Both the position numbers and the translations under genes were made by a program. The notes under the pieces were generated by a model that made no database searches, was not told the DNA's origin, and saw only the letters and a list, made by a program, of their open reading frames with translations. From contig CAVTGS010000017.1 of the NCBI GenBank assembly GCA_963734295.1, positions 75,306 to 139,305 on the forward strand: DNA of 64,000 bases, in the 5' to 3' direction. The stretch is from JAEUMW01 sp963734295 (GTDB taxonomy: Bacteria; Pseudomonadota; Gammaproteobacteria; Burkholderiales; JAEUMW01). Shown here piece after piece: positions 1-9,732 of this stretch (position 1 is its first letter; every line of letters begins with the position of its first letter).

Positions 1-173
1 CATGAGCCGCAGGCTCGAAAGTGCGCGCTCCCTGCCTCCCTACGACGCGAGCTACAAGCATCGGTCACGACAATTGGGATATAACCAAGGTCGGACCCTT
101 GGCGTCGGGCAACCCAGTCTCGGGTAGATCGAAGATCGAAGATGCCAGTGCAGATGGCAGCAGGCGATACGAC
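1..173. other. No gene recognised at left edge
   Basis: I see no convincing coding frame or structured element in this short stretch between the window edge and the stop codon of the leftward esterase gene. Confidence 0.5.
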
Positions 174-1307
174 CTACCGCCCGCCCTGGATCGGGTAGCC
201 CTTCCAGAGCCACTCGAGGGCTTCGGGTAACGTCTGCAGCTTCGCGGAACGATCACAGTGGCCAGCGTTGCGCGCGAACACGAACTGATAGTGATAACCC
301 TTGGCCGCGAGCACGCGCGCCATGTTCTGGTTCGCGAGGACCCAGTCGTGCATGCCGTCGCGCATGATGCCCGGATTGAAGAAGTCGCGATCGCCGACCT
401 GCAGCCAAATTCGAATCGGCTTGACCGGACTGTCGGGAATGAGCCGCTCGTGAAACTCCCACGCGCCGTGCGGCGTCTCGGCGCTCGGTGGCCACTGCTG
501 GTTCACGTACGTGCCGGAGTACGTCAGTACGCGGCGGTACAGCTCGGGGTGATACCACGCCATGATCAGCGCCGCCGACCCGCCCGAGCTGCAGCCCATC
601 GTCGCGCGGCCATCGGGATCCTTGGTCAACTTCACGTTGGCCCGCTTCTCGACCTCCGGCAGCACTTCCGATTCGACGAACTCCGCGTAGCGCCCCGACA
701 TCGTGTCGTATTCCAGCCCACGCTGGCTGCCCTGCGCGTCGCCGCCGCCGTTGCCGATGGAGACGGCGACCATCACGGGCACGCGTTTCTGCGCAATGAG
801 GTTGTCCAATGCGGTGAAGAGCAGCGGGTCGGGACCGTCGGTGCCGACGATGAACGGGGCAGCCGTCCCCGGCACGTACTGCTGCGGCACGTACACCGTG
901 ACACGACGCGTGTAGGGTGCCGGCCGGCTGGTCGTCACGATCAGCTTGGCGGGATCGGTGGGATCGACCGTCCCGAACGTCCCCGGATCGCGCGCGATGC
1001 CCGGATAGATCTTGCTGTCCGCGGAGCTCATGGTGAATTCGACCAGGGTGCCCTGCGGGACTCCCTCCTGCGGCGTCATTTCGGGCGCCGCGTTGTGGGT
1101 CGGGCCGATGATGAAGTTTCCCTCGGCATCGGCCGGCGGCACCTCGCCATCAGGCAACTCTCGAGCCGCAACGTATCCCGGCGTGTTCGGATCGCGCGTC
1201 GGCGGCTGCGGGCGCGACGGCGCTGCACCCCGGCCGAGGACGATCGCTAGCGCGATGACCGCAGCCAACCCAAGCAGGAGAAAAGCGGTCGTTCGACGGG
1301 TCGGCAT
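174..1307 (-). CDS. Exported alpha/beta-hydrolase esterase (esterase D/Fes-like)
   Basis: Putative serine esterase of the alpha/beta-hydrolase fold, probably acting outside the cytoplasm. Residues 1-25 are a positively charged N-terminus followed by a hydrophobic segment, which fits a signal peptide or anchor. The nucleophile elbow is GCSSG at 238-242 (Ser240 the likely nucleophile), and a C-terminal AGHCD supplies a plausible catalytic His. The full-length frame of 377 residues fits the enterochelin-esterase/esterase D group, some of which are CE1-like carbohydrate esterases. The substrate cannot be told from sequence. It lies 43 bases downstream of the DUF2721 gene on the same strand and is probably cotranscribed with it. 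Confidence 0.75.
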   Translation of the reverse strand: MPTRRTTAFLLLGLAAVIALAIVLGRGAAPSRPQPPTRDPNTPGYVAARELPDGEVPPADAEGNFIIGPTHNAAPEMTPQEGVPQGTLVEFTMSSADSKIYPGIARDPGTFGTVDPTDPAKLIVTTSRPAPYTRRVTVYVPQQYVPGTAAPFIVGTDGPDPLLFTALDNLIAQKRVPVMVAVSIGNGGGDAQGSQRGLEYDTMSGRYAEFVESEVLPEVEKRANVKLTKDPDGRATMGCSSGGSAALIMAWYHPELYRRVLTYSGTYVNQQWPPSAETPHGAWEFHERLIPDSPVKPIRIWLQVGDRDFFNPGIMRDGMHDWVLANQNMARVLAAKGYHYQFVFARNAGHCDRSAKLQTLPEALEWLWKGYPIQGGR

Positions 1308-1350
1308 AGTCCCCAGCTCGAGTGGTTACAGAGTCCTCTTCGTGGACCGC

Positions 1351-1803
1351 TCATTCGAACCGCGCGGGGTCGATGCTCACCGAGTGCGTAGCGAGATACA
1401 CCTCGCGCAGGAAGCAGGCAAGGCCGCAGATCACAGACACCATCGATGCCACGAAGAGTGTGCCGGCGAACCACCTGAGGTCGATGGCGAAAAACTCCTC
1501 CACGAACAGGATGACGATCACCAGGCAGACGAACAGCGCCGCTGCTGTGCAGAAGTTGATGGACCAACTCACCACGCGCCGGCGGCGCTCGAGGTCGCTG
1601 AGCTCGATACGCGCCGCAGCTCGAGCCTTGGCATCCAAGCCGGGCCACATCCCCTCGAAGCTGCGGGCGCGGTCGATCACCCGAGCGAGTCGGTTGGCCA
1701 TTACTCCGAGTAGCCCGGCGATGCCGGTCAGCAGGAACACGGGCGCGATCGACAGCTGAATCGCGCGTGCAATGATTTCGGTGCTCTGTTCGGTCGGCAT
1801 CAT
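1351..1803 (-). CDS. DUF2721 family membrane protein
   Basis: Small inner-membrane protein of unknown function. I chose the start at the MMPTEQ methionines because a GGAG Shine-Dalgarno lies about eight bases upstream; a longer frame extends upstream but lacks family-like sequence. There are three hydrophobic segments: one near residues 10-32 (SIAPVFLLTGIAGLLGVMAN) and two after the basic ERRRR stretch. The RLARVIDRAR motif followed by a charged loop and two helices is characteristic of DUF2721. No catalytic residues are evident. It probably forms a two-gene unit with the downstream esterase. Confidence 0.75.
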   Translation of the reverse strand: MMPTEQSTEIIARAIQLSIAPVFLLTGIAGLLGVMANRLARVIDRARSFEGMWPGLDAKARAAARIELSDLERRRRVVSWSINFCTAAALFVCLVIVILFVEEFFAIDLRWFAGTLFVASMVSVICGLACFLREVYLATHSVSIDPARFE

Positions 1804-2342
1804 GGCGATCTCCGTAATGGGCAAGCCCGCGTTGCGTACGACAGGATAGCGCACCGCGTCCGGCCGATTAGGAAGCCACACCCTGCGACTCAAGATCCTC
1901 AACCTGTCCGAAACCACGAAAGTCCTGCATGTCTCCGCCGACGGCGTTTACAAGCTGCCGATCTCGAGATCGGAAGCGAGAGGTATCGGCGTCGCGACCG
2001 TGAACGCGGCTTTCGCATCCACGGACACTCGTTGCACATCTACGCGGAATACCAGAAGGTGAATTGCTCGCATCGACAGCGCGCTGCGTAAATTCCGTCG
2101 TGCGCGGGAGTAGGTGACGCGTGACCCATCGCTGGACCACCCGTCGTCACACTTGGAGCTGGAATCAGCGTGAACGACGTTCCGTCAAATACTCCTCTGA
2201 GCGAGGCGTTGACCACTCCGGGTCCTCCGCCTGAGGGGCGCACGCGCGGTACGCGACCACGCAGCCCTGATTCGACGCTTGCAACCGCACGATCACGCCC
2301 CCTGTCTCCGCTTGACCAAGAATTCGGCAGCTGCACCACCCC
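1804..2342. other. Intergenic stretch, possible decayed coding sequence
   Basis: About 540 bases without a gene I can support. A short rightward stretch near 1885-1960 reads like protein (LSETTKVLHVSADGVYKLPI) but is closed by stops and frame changes, so it may be a relic. No terminator, RNA or repeat is evident. Confidence 0.4.
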
Positions 2343-4424
2343 TCAGAGATTCCTCAGTCTCTCCGCCTCGAGCCGCACCACCTTGTAGCCGCGTGACTTC
2401 ACGTGGGACACGAGATCCTGTGTGCCGCCAGGACCGTCTGCAGACCCCTGGTCCCGCAGGGCGATCAGCGTCAGGCTTTGCGCGTTCATCGCGAGCACGT
2501 TGAAGAGCATCCAGAGTTTGTGCCGCTCCCACGTGTTGTACTTGGTGTCCTCGCGTCTGTTGTACTCCCGGCCCTGCAACCAGGCAGGGAGTTCCTCCTT
2601 CTCCGACAGTACCCGGGGGTTTAGCCGTTCGACGAGCCGCTCGAATCGATCCACCCAATCCCCGCCCCCGGGCTCCACGGAGCTGGCGCTGAAAGCCTCC
2701 TTCGGCACCGGCAGAAACATCCTCGTCTCGATCTTCAACTCCGCGCACACCTCGTGGAACAGGATGTCGCCGCCACAGCGACCGCCCGCCACGCCAAGGA
2801 CGAGCGACTCGGTCCCGCGCTCCTTGGCGACGGCGTCCGCGATGAGTCGGCGCGCCTCATTCTCGGCGGCTTTCGTCCGCGGAAACCGGGGCGGGGTGCG
2901 CCCCTCGTCGTCGATTCTATGACCCGTGAACAGAATGAGGCGCCTGATGCGCCGGAAGCCGCCGGTGATCGTGTCTGGCATCGCATCTGACAGTTCATCC
3001 AGGACCGCGGCCACTTCGACTACGAACTCCGATCGAACCTGCATCTTCTCGAACACGGCCAACTGTTCCCTTACCCCGCTCACCACGTAACTCGGCGCGC
3101 CGGTCAGCGCCTCGCGATAGCGCTGGGCGACCGTACGAGGCCGGCGCCCTGTGAGGAACGCGTGTTCCGCTTCACTGATGGCCGTCAAGAGCTGTTCTTC
3201 GGGATCTGGATTCCACCGCTTCCGCAGCGCGTTCCGGCTGGCCTCCAGCGAGAGCGCCACAGCCCCCGACAGCTGCTGATACTGCGCTTCGCACTCGGTC
3301 AACTCTCGTCGGGCATCGTCTTCGCAGTCGAACTGGTCCAGCCACACCTCCGGAAGGGCCTGCGCGAGGTCGATGCGAAGCCGCAGCAGCGCCATGGCGT
3401 TCACGCCGGAGGAAAAATGGTTCAGGTCCTGCTGGAAGCCGGACGCATACCTTTGTAGCGCCTCTGTCAGGCTCGGCGACCGCAGGGCGACGACGCGGGT
3501 GTCGCCCGGGGCGTTCGTGAAGCTCTGCACCCAGCGGGTCTTGATGTTGCGGCCCTGCAGGGCGTACGCCTCGGCGCGATCACGTCTCGTCGTTCCCTGG
3601 GCGTCGATCACGCGCTGGATTGCCTGCGTCGACCGGGTCAGGTTTTCCGCCTGCTGGCGAGAATCCGGCTCCTTTTCCGCCAGCCGCTGGTAGACCGCCG
3701 CGAGTGTCTGATTCGCCTCAACGTCCTCCGGACGCTTCTCGAGCAACCACTCGAAGGTCTCTTTCGCACCGCGGTCCGCCTGCAAGTTGAACTGGGCCTG
3801 ACCAACCGTGCGCAGACCCTCTACCGCCCAATCGAAGTCCTTCGCTTCGTACGCGTACGTCCGCAGGTCGCCGCGAAACCGCCCCGACCGCGCACGCCCG
3901 ACCGCTTCCACGAAGTCGCCTGGCACGACGTTCAGTGCTGAAGGGTCAGGCGGCTTCAGACCGGGCAGCAGTTGGTAGACGGGGCTGTCGATCCGCTTCG
4001 AATTGAGGGTCGCCTTCAGGGCTCGCGTGAGGTCCCTGACCGCGGCCGCCGGATTCTTCAGGTCGTATATGAGGTAGCGATCGGTCGCGAGGTCGAACGG
4101 GACCTCGTCGATATTCGCACGCACGAGGAACGTGTCCTGCGCGCGAAGCCCGTGACGGATGCCCAGCTCGTAGAAGACATTCGCGTTGTGGATGGAGACG
4201 TCCGCGACGACGAGATCCGCCGTCACCAGCAGGCGGAACATGTCCTCGCGGATGTTCCCCTGCTCCATGATCTCCTGTGTCGTGCGGCCCTTGATGCCTG
4301 CCTCCTTGAGGGCCGGCAGAAGGAGTTCCTTCTCGACGTGATCGAAGTCGATCGCGCTCTCAGAGCCATCGATCACGACGTTCTTGACGCCGAATGGACG
4401 AACGATGAACGCATGCATGGTCAC
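2343..4424 (-). CDS. TPR-S/DUF4071 protein with N-terminal nucleotide-enzyme-like and C-terminal SLOG domains
   Basis: A 693-residue three-part protein. Residues 1-125 resemble nucleoside 2-deoxyribosyltransferase/TIR-like folds (DLVVADVSIHNANVFYELG at 70-88). The middle, about 150-480, is alpha-helical and TPR-like, of the MAP3K TRAF-binding (DUF4071)/TPR-S type that bacteria share with animal ASK kinases. Residues 495-693 form a SLOG-like nucleotide-sensing domain: LILFTGHR, then a glycine-rich GVAGGRCGGD at 544-553 and a conserved GPGGT near the end. Related architectures have been predicted to take part in nucleotide-signal-driven biological conflict systems; this protein's own activity is unknown. 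It stands alone and an IS110 remnant lies upstream. Family assignment is by remembered motifs; the function is inference. Confidence 0.65.
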   Translation of the reverse strand: MTMHAFIVRPFGVKNVVIDGSESAIDFDHVEKELLLPALKEAGIKGRTTQEIMEQGNIREDMFRLLVTADLVVADVSIHNANVFYELGIRHGLRAQDTFLVRANIDEVPFDLATDRYLIYDLKNPAAAVRDLTRALKATLNSKRIDSPVYQLLPGLKPPDPSALNVVPGDFVEAVGRARSGRFRGDLRTYAYEAKDFDWAVEGLRTVGQAQFNLQADRGAKETFEWLLEKRPEDVEANQTLAAVYQRLAEKEPDSRQQAENLTRSTQAIQRVIDAQGTTRRDRAEAYALQGRNIKTRWVQSFTNAPGDTRVVALRSPSLTEALQRYASGFQQDLNHFSSGVNAMALLRLRIDLAQALPEVWLDQFDCEDDARRELTECEAQYQQLSGAVALSLEASRNALRKRWNPDPEEQLLTAISEAEHAFLTGRRPRTVAQRYREALTGAPSYVVSGVREQLAVFEKMQVRSEFVVEVAAVLDELSDAMPDTITGGFRRIRRLILFTGHRIDDEGRTPPRFPRTKAAENEARRLIADAVAKERGTESLVLGVAGGRCGGDILFHEVCAELKIETRMFLPVPKEAFSASSVEPGGGDWVDRFERLVERLNPRVLSEKEELPAWLQGREYNRREDTKYNTWERHKLWMLFNVLAMNAQSLTLIALRDQGSADGPGGTQDLVSHVKSRGYKVVRLEAERLRNL

Positions 4425-4590
4425 CCCTTGACAATCTCACGGAAGTCGCCCAGACGGTCGAGCCCCTCAGGTGTCCATCGACGTTATCGCCGATGCAGGT
4501 GCGTAGCGTTTGGCAAGGATAGATTCTATGTAGGCCGCGTGAGTTACCCTCTGGTGGGTTTCTCAAACGGAAAGAGAAGGAGACCGGAAG

Positions 4591-4710
4591 ATGAACCCAG
4601 CGACCCGTAAGCATGAAGATAGCGTAGTTGAGGCGATGCTGTACATGGCCCTTGAGCTGAGCAGCAAGACCGGGAGGGTGACGTTTGGCGACGGAGCGAG
4701 GCGCCGCCAC
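4591..4710 (+). pseudogene. IS110-family transposase N-terminal remnant
   Basis: The first ~38 codons (MNPATRKHEDSVVEAMLYMA, then LELSSK..RVTFGDGARRRH) match the usual beginning of betaproteobacterial IS110 transposases, which continue for 300 or more residues. Here the similarity stops and the sequence runs into the 3' end of recN. An AGAAGGAG ribosome-binding site precedes the ATG. It is a truncated insertion-sequence scar between the signalling gene and recN. Recognition rests on memory of the family's N-terminus, so confidence is moderate. Confidence 0.5.
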
Positions 4711-4745
4711 GGCATCGGCTATCGCCTCGCAGTGAGGAGTCGCGG

Positions 4746-6464
4746 TCAGCCTCCGCCCTTCCCCTTCACGCTCCTCACTTCCCCCTTCTCCCCTTCCTGC
4801 GCTCGCCCCGCCTGGGCCAGCATCTCTTCGGCGTGGCTGCGCGTCGTGGCCGTGATCCTGACTCCGCCCAGCATGCGCGCGATTTCCTCGACGCGGTCCC
4901 GGCCTTCCAGGACCTCGACCGCGCTCGCGAGGCCCGCGTCGGTCCGGGTCTTCACCACGCGCCACTGGGCATCGCCGGCCGCCGCGACCTGCGGCAGATG
5001 GGTCACGCACATGACCTGGTGCTTGCGGCCCAGGTCGCGGAGCAAGCGCCCGACGATCTCGGCCACACCACCGCCGATGCCGGCATCGACCTCGTCGAAG
5101 ACGAGCGTGGGCACGTTCGCGACCTCGCTCGTCGCGGTCTGGATCGCGAGGCTCAAGCGCGAGAGCTCGCCGCCCGAGGCGACTTTCGCCAGCGAACGCG
5201 CCGGCAGGCCGGCGTGGGCGGACACCTGGAACTCGACGTCCTCCATTCCCTGCGCGCCGCCCTGCTCGAGCACGTTGAGCACGGCCTCGAAGCGCCCTCC
5301 CGCCATGGCGAGCCCCTGCATCGCCGCCGTCACCCGGTGCGCGAGCAGGGACGCCCAGTGCTGCCGCGCGCCCGACAGGAGACGGGCGGCGCATTCGTAC
5401 GCGTCGCGCGCTTCCGCTTCCTGCCGGCGGATTGCTTCCGGGTCGAGCCCGTCGGTGAGCAGCTCCAGTCGCAACCGCGAGCGCTCGAGAAGGTCCGGCA
5501 GTTCCGCCGGCGTTACGCGATACTTTCGCGCCGCATCGTGGATCGCCGCGAGGCGCCGCTCGACTTCCGCCAGCCGCGCCGGATCGAGATCTACCCGCTC
5601 GCCGTAGTGCCGCAGCGCAGACACCGCCTCCTGCACTTCGACCCGAGCCGACTCGAGCAGGTCGAGCACCGCGCCCAGACCGGGATCATGTTCGACCGCA
5701 TGTCCGATCCGGCCGCTCACCGCGGCCAACTGCGAGAGGCAAGCCGCGTCGCCATCCGCCAGGAGCTCGACCCCCGTCCGCGCAGTTTCGATCAGGCTCG
5801 CCGCATGGGCGAGGCGTTGGTGATCCGCCTGCAGTTCGGCCCACTCGCCGTCGCTCACCGCGAGGGCGTGCAGCTCGTACACGCAGAACGAGACCTCGTC
5901 GCGCTCGCTCTCGAGCCGCGCGGCATCCTGCACCACCGAGCGCAGTCGCCCCGCCAGCTCGCGCCAGTGCCGGTACTGCTGCGCCACCCGGGCCGCCTGG
6001 GCTTCGAGGCCGCCGTAACCATCGAGGAGGCGACGTTGCGTCGCGGGGCGCAGCAGCGACTGGTGGATGTGCTGTCCGTGAATGTCGACCAGGAATTCGC
6101 CCGCTTCGCGCAGCTGGGCGAGCGTGCACGCGTGGCCGTTGACGAGCGCGCGCGAGCGGCCGTTGGCATCGATCACCCGGCGCAGCAGACAAGCTCCCGC
6201 GTCGCCGGCGAGCTCGTTCTCGGTAAGCCACGACTCGAGTCCCGGCGCGTCTTCGATATCGAACTCGGCCGCGATCTCGGCCCGCTGGGCACCGTGGCGC
6301 ACGACGCCCGGGTCGCTGCGCTCGCCCAACACCATCGCCAGCGCGTCGACGAGGATCGACTTGCCGGCGCCGGTCTCGCCGGTCAGGACCGTGAATCCGG
6401 GGCCGAACTCCAGATCCATCTTCTCCACGATCACGAAATCGCGGATTGCCAGCAACCGCAACAT
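4746..6464 (-). CDS. recN: DNA repair protein RecN
   Basis: SMC-like ATPase acting at double-strand breaks. The Walker A motif GETGAGKS lies at residues 29-36, the ABC signature SGGELSR in the C-terminal third, and Walker B with the D-loop follows (TLVFDEVDAGIGG), then the THLPQVAA switch segment. The centre is long and helical, as expected of the coiled coil. At 572 residues it is slightly longer than usual because of a low-complexity basic/Glu-rich tail (EGEKGEVRSVKGKGGG). It is followed 19 bases upstream, on the same strand, by nadK, the common betaproteobacterial pairing, so the two are probably cotranscribed. Confidence 0.95.
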   Translation of the reverse strand: MLRLLAIRDFVIVEKMDLEFGPGFTVLTGETGAGKSILVDALAMVLGERSDPGVVRHGAQRAEIAAEFDIEDAPGLESWLTENELAGDAGACLLRRVIDANGRSRALVNGHACTLAQLREAGEFLVDIHGQHIHQSLLRPATQRRLLDGYGGLEAQAARVAQQYRHWRELAGRLRSVVQDAARLESERDEVSFCVYELHALAVSDGEWAELQADHQRLAHAASLIETARTGVELLADGDAACLSQLAAVSGRIGHAVEHDPGLGAVLDLLESARVEVQEAVSALRHYGERVDLDPARLAEVERRLAAIHDAARKYRVTPAELPDLLERSRLRLELLTDGLDPEAIRRQEAEARDAYECAARLLSGARQHWASLLAHRVTAAMQGLAMAGGRFEAVLNVLEQGGAQGMEDVEFQVSAHAGLPARSLAKVASGGELSRLSLAIQTATSEVANVPTLVFDEVDAGIGGGVAEIVGRLLRDLGRKHQVMCVTHLPQVAAAGDAQWRVVKTRTDAGLASAVEVLEGRDRVEEIARMLGGVRITATTRSHAEEMLAQAGRAQEGEKGEVRSVKGKGGG

Positions 6465-6483
6465 CAGGCGGACGCGCTCCGCA

Positions 6484-7365
6484 TTACAGGCTTTCGCTCC
6501 ACCGCAGCTTTTCCCGCAGCATGCGGTAGTAGTTGTGGCCGACCGGGTGCAGGAGCCGCACTTCGACGGGCGCGCGCCGCACCCGGACGCGGTCGTCCCC
6601 GTTCAGGTCGAAATGGGAGTGACTGTCGAAATGCACCCGCACGTCCTCCGCTTCGTGCATCCTGACCTCTACCAGCGAGTCAGCGGCGACCACGATCGGC
6701 CGCGCCGCCAGCGTGTGCGGAGAGACCGGTACCACCCCCATCAGACGCAGGGAGGGATGCAGGATCGGCCCGCCCGAGGAGAGTGCATAGGCGGTGGAGC
6801 CGGTCGGCGACGTCACGATCAACCCATCGGAGCGCAGTGTGTAGACGAACTGGCCGTCGACCCGGACATCGAATTCGATCATGTTACCCGCGGCCCCTTT
6901 GGTGACCACCACGTCGTTCAGCGCCATCACGTTGAACACGGTCTCGTCGTTGCTTACGACCTCTGCCGCCAGCAGCATGCGGGACTCCGTGACGAACTTC
7001 CCCGCCAGGATATGGCCCATGGTTTCGAACATCGTATGGACCGAGATGTCCGTCAGGAAGCCGAGGCGGCCCTGGTTGATGCCCACCAGCGGCACACCGT
7101 GGGGTGCCAGCGTGCGGGCGATGTTGAGCATGGTGCCGTCGCCACCGATGACGATCGCGAGCTCCACCTCGGCGCCGAGCTCGTCCAGCTCCATCACGGG
7201 AAAGCCGCGGTTGCCGATGTGGGAGGCGGTGAGCCGATCGAGGACGACGCTGATGCTGCGCTCCTCGAGGAAATGCGCCATGTCGAGCAACGGCAAGGCG
7301 ATGTCCGGGCTCTTGTACTTGCCGATGATGGCAACTTTCTTGAATGACGCGCTCATCCCTAGCAT
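6484..7365 (-). CDS. nadK: NAD kinase
   Basis: Cytosolic enzyme that phosphorylates NAD to NADP using ATP. The GGDGT motif (IVIGGDGTMLNIAR) gives the catalytic Asp, followed by the family's NQGRLGFLTDI and the TSPTGSTAYALSSGGPI block. Its 293 residues are typical. The start is either this ATG or the one three codons downstream (MSASFKKVAIIGK); neither has a strong Shine-Dalgarno. It is divergent from hrcA across a 95-base intergenic region, and recN follows it directly. Confidence 0.95.
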   Translation of the reverse strand: MLGMSASFKKVAIIGKYKSPDIALPLLDMAHFLEERSISVVLDRLTASHIGNRGFPVMELDELGAEVELAIVIGGDGTMLNIARTLAPHGVPLVGINQGRLGFLTDISVHTMFETMGHILAGKFVTESRMLLAAEVVSNDETVFNVMALNDVVVTKGAAGNMIEFDVRVDGQFVYTLRSDGLIVTSPTGSTAYALSSGGPILHPSLRLMGVVPVSPHTLAARPIVVAADSLVEVRMHEAEDVRVHFDSHSHFDLNGDDRVRVRRAPVEVRLLHPVGHNYYRMLREKLRWSESL

Positions 7366-7410
7366 TTAACCACAAGCATTCTCCAAGCGACACCGACGCG
7401 AAAACGCAGA

Positions 7411-7459
7411 TTGCTGAAAACATTACGGTCTTTATAGAATCCTGAAATAGAATCCTGAA
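7411..7459 (+). promoter_or_regulatory. Putative hrcA promoter with perfect tandem 13-mer
   Basis: TTGCTG, a 16-base gap and TATAGA form a sigma70-like promoter in the nadK-hrcA gap. The 13-mer ATAGAATCCTGAA occurs twice back to back from 7434 to 7459; the first copy overlaps the -10 box and the second ends just before the hrcA ATG. No CIRCE inverted repeat (TTAGCACTC...GAGTGCTAA) is visible here. The tandem repeat could be an operator or a simple duplication. Confidence 0.4.
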
Positions 7460-7460
7460 G

Positions 7461-8495
7461 ATGCTCTCCGAGCGCGCGCAAATCCTGCTCAAAACCCTGG
7501 TCGAGCGCTACATCGCCGACGGGCAGCCGGTCGGCTCGCGCACGCTCTCGCGCTACTCCGGGCTCGACCTCTCGCCCGCGAGCATCCGCAACATCATGGC
7601 GGATCTCGAGGAGATGGGCTTCATCCTGAGTCCCCACACCTCCGCCGGGCGCATCCCGACACCCCTCGGCTACCGCTTCTTCGTGGATACGCTGCTGACC
7701 CTGAAGCCTCTCGACCGGCTGGAGATCCAGCAACTCGAAGACAATCTGCAGAGCCAGAGCACCCAGAGACTCGTCGCCACCGCCTCCCACCTGCTCTCCG
7801 ACCTGACCCATTTCGCCGGGGTCGTGGTGGTGCCGCGGCGGCGCAATCCGGCGTTTCGCCACATCGAGTTCCTCCGCCTCGCCGAAAAGCGCATTCTGCT
7901 CATCATCGTCACGCCCGAAGGCGACGTGCAGAACCGCATCCTGTTCACGGAAAAGGCCTACTCACCGGCGGAGCTGATCGAGGCCGCGAACATTCTCAAC
8001 CAGAACTACGCCGGGCTCACCTTCGAAGAGATCCGAAGCCGCATCCACGGCGAGCTGCGCCAGTTGCGCGAGAGCATGACAGAGCTCCTGACCGTCGCCC
8101 TCGACGCGAGCGACGCGGCCATCAGCGAGTCCGAGGAAGTGGTGGTCTCCGGTGAGCACAACCTGCTCGACGTGCAGGAACTCTCGTCCAACATGGACCG
8201 GCTGCGCGGGCTCTTCGCGCTGTTCGATCAGAAAACCGGCCTCTTGCGCATCCTCGACTTGAGCAGCCGGGCCGACGGCGTGCAGATCTTCATCGGCGGC
8301 GAGTCCGGCATCGCGCCGCTCGACGAGTGCAGCGTCGTCACCGCGTCCTACGAGGTCGAAGGTCAGGTCGTCGGCACCGTCGGCGTGGTGGGTCCGACGC
8401 GCATGGCCTACGAGCGCGTGATCCCGATCGTGGACGTCACGGCGAAGCTCCTGTCGAGCGCACTGTCGCAGATTGAGGAGGAACGTGAAGGGTGA
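7461..8495 (+). CDS. hrcA: Heat-inducible transcription repressor HrcA
   Basis: Repressor of class I heat-shock genes that classically binds CIRCE elements. The N-terminal winged helix (residues ~1-75) includes the family-typical DGQPVGSRTLSR and SPASIRNIMADLEEMGFI, followed by SAGRIPTPLGYRFFVD. The C-terminal GAF-like region contains FIGGESG and GVVGPTRMAYERVIP. It is 344 residues and full length. It heads the run hrcA-hemH-grpE-dnaK-dnaJ. I found no CIRCE element in front of grpE or dnaK in this window, so its local target is unclear. Confidence 0.95.
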   Translation: MLSERAQILLKTLVERYIADGQPVGSRTLSRYSGLDLSPASIRNIMADLEEMGFILSPHTSAGRIPTPLGYRFFVDTLLTLKPLDRLEIQQLEDNLQSQSTQRLVATASHLLSDLTHFAGVVVVPRRRNPAFRHIEFLRLAEKRILLIIVTPEGDVQNRILFTEKAYSPAELIEAANILNQNYAGLTFEEIRSRIHGELRQLRESMTELLTVALDASDAAISESEEVVVSGEHNLLDVQELSSNMDRLRGLFALFDQKTGLLRILDLSSRADGVQIFIGGESGIAPLDECSVVTASYEVEGQVVGTVGVVGPTRMAYERVIPIVDVTAKLLSSALSQIEEEREG

Positions 8496-8568
8496 CACCG
8501 GGCGAGGCCCGTCGCTGCCGCACCCGCACCCGCCCATGCCTCCACCCTTCACGATGCACGCCTCTCCG

Positions 8569-9670
8569 ATGCCCGATCCCGGAACCGCCCTTTGCCCACG
8601 GCTCCTTTCTGAAGGCCGGCATCCTGCTGGTCAACCTCGGCACGCCGGAGGCGCCGACACCCGCAGCGGTAAAGGTCTATCTGCGGGAGTTCCTGAGCGA
8701 CCGGCGCGTCGTGGAGCTGCCGCGGCCGATCTGGTGGCTGCTCTTGAACCTCGTCGTGCTCACCCGCCGGCCGAAGGACTCGGCAGCGCGCTACGCGCAG
8801 ATCTGGACAAAGGAAGGCTCGCCGCTCAAAGTCCACACGGAGCGGCAGGCCAAGCTCCTGCAGGGCTATCTCGGCGTCACGGTGAAGTCGCCTTACGTGG
8901 TCGACTACGCCATGCGGTACGGGTCGCCGTCCATTCCCGAAGTGCTTCAGCGCCTGAAGGCCCAGGCCTGCGATCGCATCGTGGTGCTGCCGCTCTATCC
9001 GCAATACTCCGCGAGCAGCACCGGGACGGTGTTCGACGTCGTGTTCGACGAGCTGAAGCGCATGCGCAACGCGCCCGCGATTCGCACCGTCAAGCACTTC
9101 CACGATGACCCGCGCTACATCGCCGCCGTGGCGCAGAGCATCCGCGACGACTGGATGCGCAACGGCCGCCCGGACATTCTCGTGATGAGCTTCCACGGCC
9201 TGCCGCGCTTCTCGCTCGAGAAGGGCGATCCCTACCACTGCGAATGCCTGAAGACCGGCCGCCTGGTGGCGGAGGCGCTCGGCCTGAAGCCGCACCAGTA
9301 CCGCGTGAGCTTCCAGTCGCGCTTCGGCGGCGCGGAATGGCTGAAGCCCTACACGTCGGACACGCTGCGCGAGCTGGGCGCCGCCCAGACCGCGCGGGTC
9401 GACGTGGTCTGCCCCGGCTTCACTTCGGATTGCCTCGAGACGCTGGAGGAGATCGCCCTCGAGGGCAAGGCCGATTTCCTGAAGGCGGGTGGCGGGGCGT
9501 TTCACTATATCCCCTGTCTGAACGATCGGGACGACTGGATCCGCGCCTTGAGCGGCATTACCGCCGATCACCTCGGCGGGTGGGCTGGCACCGCGTTCGA
9601 CCGCCCGCAGGCCGAGCGCGAGGGGGCGCAGGCGCGCGCGCGCGCGCTGGAGCAAGGCGCCAAGGGCTGA
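8569..9670 (+). CDS. hemH: Ferrochelatase, apparent one-base indel near its start
   Basis: Inserts Fe2+ into protoporphyrin IX in the last step of haem synthesis. Key sequences are ILLVNLGTPEAPT at the N-terminus, LPLYPQYSASSTG, the active-site VMSFHGLP (catalytic His) and PGFTSDCLETLEEI. The continuous frame runs upstream without a good ATG. The usual family start (MPxPEPPFAHG) is recovered if one C is removed from the CCC run near 8578-8580, which makes the ATG at 8569 the likely start and gives about 366 residues, the normal length. The alternative is a GTG at 8492 overlapping the hrcA stop codon. Confidence 0.9.
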
Positions 9671-9732
9671 GCTCTTTTCGTTCCCCGGTCCGCGGACGTT
9701 TCCGCCCGGGCGCCGCTATTTTCCGGGCGGGC

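Noticed and set aside
4833..6665. 610-codon rightward frame opposite recN
   Set aside because: Antisense to unmistakable recN, low-complexity Arg/His-rich translation.
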